From Alnus glutinosa (Eukaryota > Streptophyta > Magnoliopsida > Fagales > Betulaceae): a stretch of DNA of 64,000 nt. Location: assembly GCF_958979055.1 (NCBI RefSeq), contig NC_084895.1, positions 3,493,501 to 3,557,500 of the forward strand, read 5' to 3'. The notes under the pieces are model-generated. The model was not told where the DNA came from and made no database searches. It was given only the letters and a program-made list of their open reading frames with translations. The position numbers and the translations under genes were made by a program. Positions 54,591 to 64,000 of the stretch are shown here, piece after piece (the stretch's first letter is position 1; every line of letters begins with the position of its first letter).

Positions 54591-54922
54591 TTTGACACCA
54601 TCAATGGCACAGTTGCCCAAGCTCAAATCCTAAGAACCACGTCTACTAATTAGTACAAGCACAAATGTTGTCAGATTTGCTAGACTAAAACAAAATTGTG
54701 AAAACTTACGACTGCACTGCAACCTTTAAGACAAGAAAACTTGTAGAGGAGCAAGAAACCATGTAAACTTGTCATTTACCTTTGTCTGCACCGATCAAAT
54801 CCAGGCGACCGACAGAAACAGCCGTCTCTTGCTGTTGACCTCTTACCATTATCATTATTTGTCCATTAATTGCATCTGTAGAACTTGACAAGGGTACCAA
54901 TTGTCTGTAATGATTGATAAAT

Positions 54923-56308
54923 TTACTTCTTCCGCAGCTTGCGACTAACTTTGACAATCTTTCGACCAGACTTGTCCCCGCCACTAGCACCCACTGAGAA
55001 GCTCCCTCCTAAACTGTTTTTAGCCTGAAATGGGTTCTGTACTGTGCCCAAAATCTGTTGGAGGGCCACAAAATTAAAGGTATTTGTTGTTGATGTAGGC
55101 GTTGAACCAAACACAAAGCTAGATTGAGGAGGTGCGACAGGATGTGGATTAAATGCTGGAACTGCAGGCATGGATGCTTGAACAGTATCCTCTGCCATGC
55201 TGTCCTCCATATTCATTTGATCATTATTTCCTGAAGCAGCTGAATTAAATGCGAAGCCCGGACTAAGGTTACCAAAGACAGGCTGCGACGAGGGAGCAGC
55301 CATACCTGAAGTGAACAAGTAGGCGGGACCAGATGACGCCCCAATAGATGATCCAAATATACCAGGTGAACTGCTAGTAGCGGCAACAGAAGGTGCAGAC
55401 GCTCCAAATGCAAACACAGATGGCGGAGATGTAGCATTAGCAGCAGCTGTAGATGCTGTGAAGGGAAACCCAGTTGATGGTGACGTAGTAGCAGGAACAG
55501 ACGCTGTAGATGCTGAGGACAACCCAGCTGAGGAAGAGGTAGAATTAAAAGCCGAAACAAATATTGGGTTCGACTTTGTAGACTGCCAACCGGAACCAAA
55601 CAAGCTTGAAGTAGCACCACCTATGGCACTACTGGTGTTGGCCTCAGAAGAGGAAGCAGAAGAGCTAAGCCTAAAAGCAGCACCTGAATTGAAAAGTTTC
55701 GCAGCAGAAGTTGAGGCAGCAAACAGAGAACTGCCAGAAGAGAAAGCCGTATTCCTAGCCAATCCAAAAGATTGGGACGATGAAGTCGAACTGAAATGCA
55801 TGGGCATGCTGTTGCTAAAAGATGCCTGTGAATTAAGCACAGATCCACTGCCAGCACCAAAAAGAGAACCCTGAGACTGATCGTTAGCAGTTGAAGTGAC
55901 TGCAGCACCAAATCCAAAATTGCTCCTTCCTGTACTTGCATTTGCAGCAGATGTGCCAACAAAAGGATTGCTGCTGAGATTGCCAAAGCCTGTATATGGC
56001 CTAGTCTTGACTGCTTCTGATTCTATTCCAGAAGTAGCAGCTACCGGTGATGCTGAAGTTGATGAAACTGTACATCCAAATTTAAAATTTGCTGTTGCTG
56101 AAAATGAAGGTGCTGCTCCAGTGGAGACAGAGAGGCTGCTACTGCTGAAGGCAGTGGATCTGCTTCTGACTCTGAGAGCCGTCGGCGGACGGTTGTACGG
56201 CGAGGTTTTGGCGCCCCGCCGGAACGGCCGCTTCCGGAACTTGCCTCCGGCGCCTAATCCTTCCCCCGAAACGGCGTCGTGGGGCTTCCCCTCCCGCGCC
56301 GTGTCCAT
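54923..56308 (-). CDS. chimeric truncated intronless copy of NUP1 (461 codons, open)
   Basis: The ATG at 56308 starts MDTAREGKPHDAVSGEGLGAGG, the NUP1 N-terminus, and the frame follows exon 1 for about 46 residues to PPTALR. About 5-8 new residues (VRSRS...) then join it to the FG-rich last exon at SSSLSVSTGAAPSF, and the frame stays open to the same C-terminus, GRKIVKVSRKLRKK. Everything between (rest of exon 1, exons 2-8, start of exon 9, all introns) is missing. Parental 5' leader and ~320 bp of 3' flank are also duplicated (whole unit about 54600-56390). There are many substitutions and small in-frame indels but no stop or frameshift. It keeps the basic N-terminus and most FG motifs, but lacks the SRPSKVSP region. 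Expression is unknown; it may be a pseudogene with a chance-open frame. Confidence 0.8.
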   Translation of the reverse strand: MDTAREGKPHDAVSGEGLGAGGKFRKRPFRRGAKTSPYNRPPTALRVRSRSTAFSSSSLSVSTGAAPSFSATANFKFGCTVSSTSASPVAATSGIESEAVKTRPYTGFGNLSSNPFVGTSAANASTGRSNFGFGAAVTSTANDQSQGSLFGAGSGSVLNSQASFSNSMPMHFSSTSSSQSFGLARNTAFSSGSSLFAASTSAAKLFNSGAAFRLSSSASSSEANTSSAIGGATSSLFGSGWQSTKSNPIFVSAFNSTSSSAGLSSASTASVPATTSPSTGFPFTASTAAANATSPPSVFAFGASAPSVAATSSSPGIFGSSIGASSGPAYLFTSGMAAPSSQPVFGNLSPGFAFNSAASGNNDQMNMEDSMAEDTVQASMPAVPAFNPHPVAPPQSSFVFGSTPTSTTNTFNFVALQQILGTVQNPFQAKNSLGGSFSVGASGGDKSGRKIVKVSRKLRKK

Positions 56309-56353
56309 TAGAGAGAGAAGAGAGAAAGCTGGGGTTAGGAATTTAGGGAACAT

Positions 56354-56384
<31 letters not shown>

Positions 56385-56390
56385 AGAAAG

Positions 56391-58684
56391 CCACAAAATG
56401 TCTGAAACAAATATGCATGCTTTGTCTTGGTCCATTTCGTCACTGTTGAGAATGGGTGTTTGGAAAGTGTCACTTTTGCCTTTTGATTTAGTGGGGTTCG
56501 CATTCTGATCAAGATTATGTTGTTGGCTATCTTCATGTTTTTGCTTTGCTGTTACGTTTTCTTTTGGGCTTTTCTGGTGGAACTTCTCTCTTCTTGGGAC
56601 TCTTTATATATTATTTACCACCTTAACCGGTGGCCTCGGTTTTTGATATTCGTGCTATGAATCACAGGGCCGCATCTTCTGAAGCATTATCCCTGTGTGT
56701 TTTCGTTTTTAGTTTAAATTTCGGGTTATCCGGCACTTGTTTTTCTTCTTTTTCATTCCTGTTGTAATTCTGTTTCATTTATCTAAAAAAAAAAAAAAAA
56801 AAAAATTATTATGCTCAGACATGACAAACTATTAAGAGCTTACGTTGATCTCTCTAAACATAAACAACCATTTTGGAATTTTGGATTAATTCTTCAAACT
56901 GGTGTAAGAGCAAACAAAAGGGGCTTCAGTTACTATCAATCTGCTTCGTTGCTCTGCTGATGTAGCAAATTAGAAGACACAACTTGAATTTTTCTGCAAA
57001 AGCTTAGCAATGACAGACTATAAAATTGTGCTAGTTATGTTTGTGCCTTAATTAGTCCTTCATCTCGGATGTTCCGGCTTCTAAAACTGCTTAGAAGAAA
57101 CATTTTTGGTCTTAGCCCTACTTGAGTTGTGTAAAATTCCAATCACTTGGGGGAAAAGATCCTGCTAAGAACCCCATATGAATGGAAACCGAAAATTTAG
57201 CATTAGGTACAAAAATTGAAATCATCATATCCAAAGGTAACTCAACTAGCCTGTAAGCCTCACTCTTGATGATGAGTCCATTGTTGATTTATCTTAATAA
57301 ACAAATGTGAGCACTACCTAAGTGTCACACATGTCGGTTCGTGATCCTAAATAAAAAATGGCGCTATTAGTTTAGGGGTTAAACTATATTTATTCCCTAA
57401 AGTGTGTATATATATATATAAATTGTAATTTGAAATTTTATTATGTCAGATCATGTTTAAATATGTGTTTTGGAATGCATTTTTAACATAGATAATGAAA
57501 AAAAAAAAAATTGACTTTAGGGTAAAGAGCATAAAATCTAAATTAGATTCTTGGTTGGGTTCATGAGCCCCTGTTTTTCTCACACTCGGGTGTGTTTTTC
57601 ACTAAACTCAAATTATTTTGAGAAAAAGGGCTTGCTTCTCTCACACTATTAATGATTATGGTCAAGCAGATTTTTAGTTCAGGCTCCTGTGTACATAAAT
57701 CTCTGCAAACTCAGCTTCACAACCCACTAGCTTTCCAATATGTTGAGCATTCACGACCCATTTTGGTAGGGTATGCAAATTGTTTTTGTTTGTCGGGACT
57801 CGGGTGTGGGTTATGTTGGGGCATACGTATAAGATTATTTTGGGTCAACCCTAATCCGACTTATTTAATTAAACATGTTAGACCCATCAATCATAACTCA
57901 CTAATTTTGTGTTAAGTTCGTGAGTCGTGTCAAAATTGACAGTCCTAAATGTCGTGTATCAGGTTCAGTTTATGTCGAAAAATGAATATAAGACTATACA
58001 GGTCAATCATAACCCGATCTATTTAATTAAATTGGCCAGACACTTCAACCCTAACCCACTAATTTTATGTTGAATTCTTGTTAGGTTCGCGAGTCGTATA
58101 AAAATTTGACAATCCTATTTCCTGATTAGCACAAGAGCTGATTAGCTGGTTAACATCCTCTACCAATTTTAAGAAACTCAAACAAGAAAAAGATTATTAA
58201 AACCAAGCTAAAATCAAGATTAGCAATGTGAAATGGTATCTCTTCCCCTCTCCCACCCAAACCCTCAAAAGAAAATTTTGAAGTATGAGGTAAAAAAATT
58301 CAATATCCACTGGGTGCATGTATAGCTTACAAATTAAAAACAGAAACAAATTGTTGTACTTCCAGGAATATCCAAATATTTTTGGCATACATCTGATTTT
58401 GAACATTATAGAGAAGAGATAACACCAAAAAAAATCCAGACGACCATACAAGTCTTTTTCTTTTCTTTTCCTCCACATAGAATGCAACACAATTAAAAAG
58501 GCTGATTATAGTTGCAAAACTCATAGCACAAGAAATTCTGAATAAATTCAACAAAATTTACTCTAAAAAGGCCTGGCTGCTTCTTAGATGAGCACCTGTG
58601 CGCCTACTATACATTCTTTGATCCCACAAAAAAGGTTTTAACAAAGAAGAAAAAGAATCAAGAATCTCACCGCTGTCTATGTGA
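56391..58684. other. intergenic, plus CPK 3' UTR
   Basis: No gene is supported. Two imperfect tandem copies of a ~130-150 bp unit (ACCC..TATTTAATTAAA, CACTAATTTTGTGTT..GAGTCGT, TTGACA.TCCTA) lie at about 57830-58115 and look like the end of a non-autonomous element. The last few hundred bases before 58684 are probably the 3' UTR of the kinase gene. Confidence 0.5.

Positions 58685-64000
<5,316 letters not shown>

Overview
The window is nuclear DNA from a eudicot plant, probably a woody rosid; nothing here fixes the species. Genes have GT-AG introns, the flanks are AT-rich, and the spaces between and inside genes are filled with nested plant transposons. All coding calls come from reading codons and splice sites by eye.

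Five host genes are supported. (1) 683-1344 (-): 5' two exons of a mitochondrial MAM33/p32-family protein, running off the left edge. (2) 6416-14486 (-): a seven-exon flavin-containing monooxygenase of the plant FMO GS-OX-like type, whose last codons and stop lie inside a hAT-like element and whose 4.9 kb first intron is a transposon nest. (3) 17498-24412 (+): a plant protein of unknown function with a C-terminal coiled coil and a probable GC-AG intron; it is divergent to the FMO across a ~1 kb shared upstream region. (4) 38522-47123 (-): a complete nine-exon nucleoporin NUP1/NUP136 gene (1,322 codons plus stop). (5) 58685-64000 (-): the 3' seven exons of a CPK1/CPK2-like calcium-dependent protein kinase, running off the right edge. 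A sixth locus, 54923-56308 (-), is a shortened, intronless, open copy of NUP1 in which part of exon 1 is fused directly to part of the last exon.

Mobile DNA by region: a solo Cassandra LTR and GC-rich repeats (1.9-2.6 kb); hAT, MULE-like and LTR-derived foldback elements in and beside the FMO, one carrying the first exon of an R2R3-MYB gene (13.0-13.9 kb); LINE 3' fragments and MITEs in gene 3, one MITE having split a LINE with a perfect 9 bp target duplication; a 3.8 kb decayed MULE with a complete Cassandra TRIM (5S-like domain) nested in its transposase (25.1-28.9 kb); a large inverted repeat built from LTR-retrotransposon sequence (30.2-32.6 kb) joined to a non-autonomous LTR element (to 35.3 kb); a hAT-like element (35.5-37.3 kb); and a junkyard at 47.8-54.6 kb of LINE, hAT, Ty3/gypsy, endogenous caulimovirid and Ty1/copia remnants that abuts the NUP1 copy.

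No bacterial-type operon, CRISPR array or defence system is present. The most unusual items are the chimeric NUP1 copy next to a copia LTR, the MYB-exon-carrying hAT element, the transposon-supplied FMO C-terminus, the GC-AG intron with a phase-matched candidate cassette exon, and the near-perfect palindrome of about 1.15 kb per arm.
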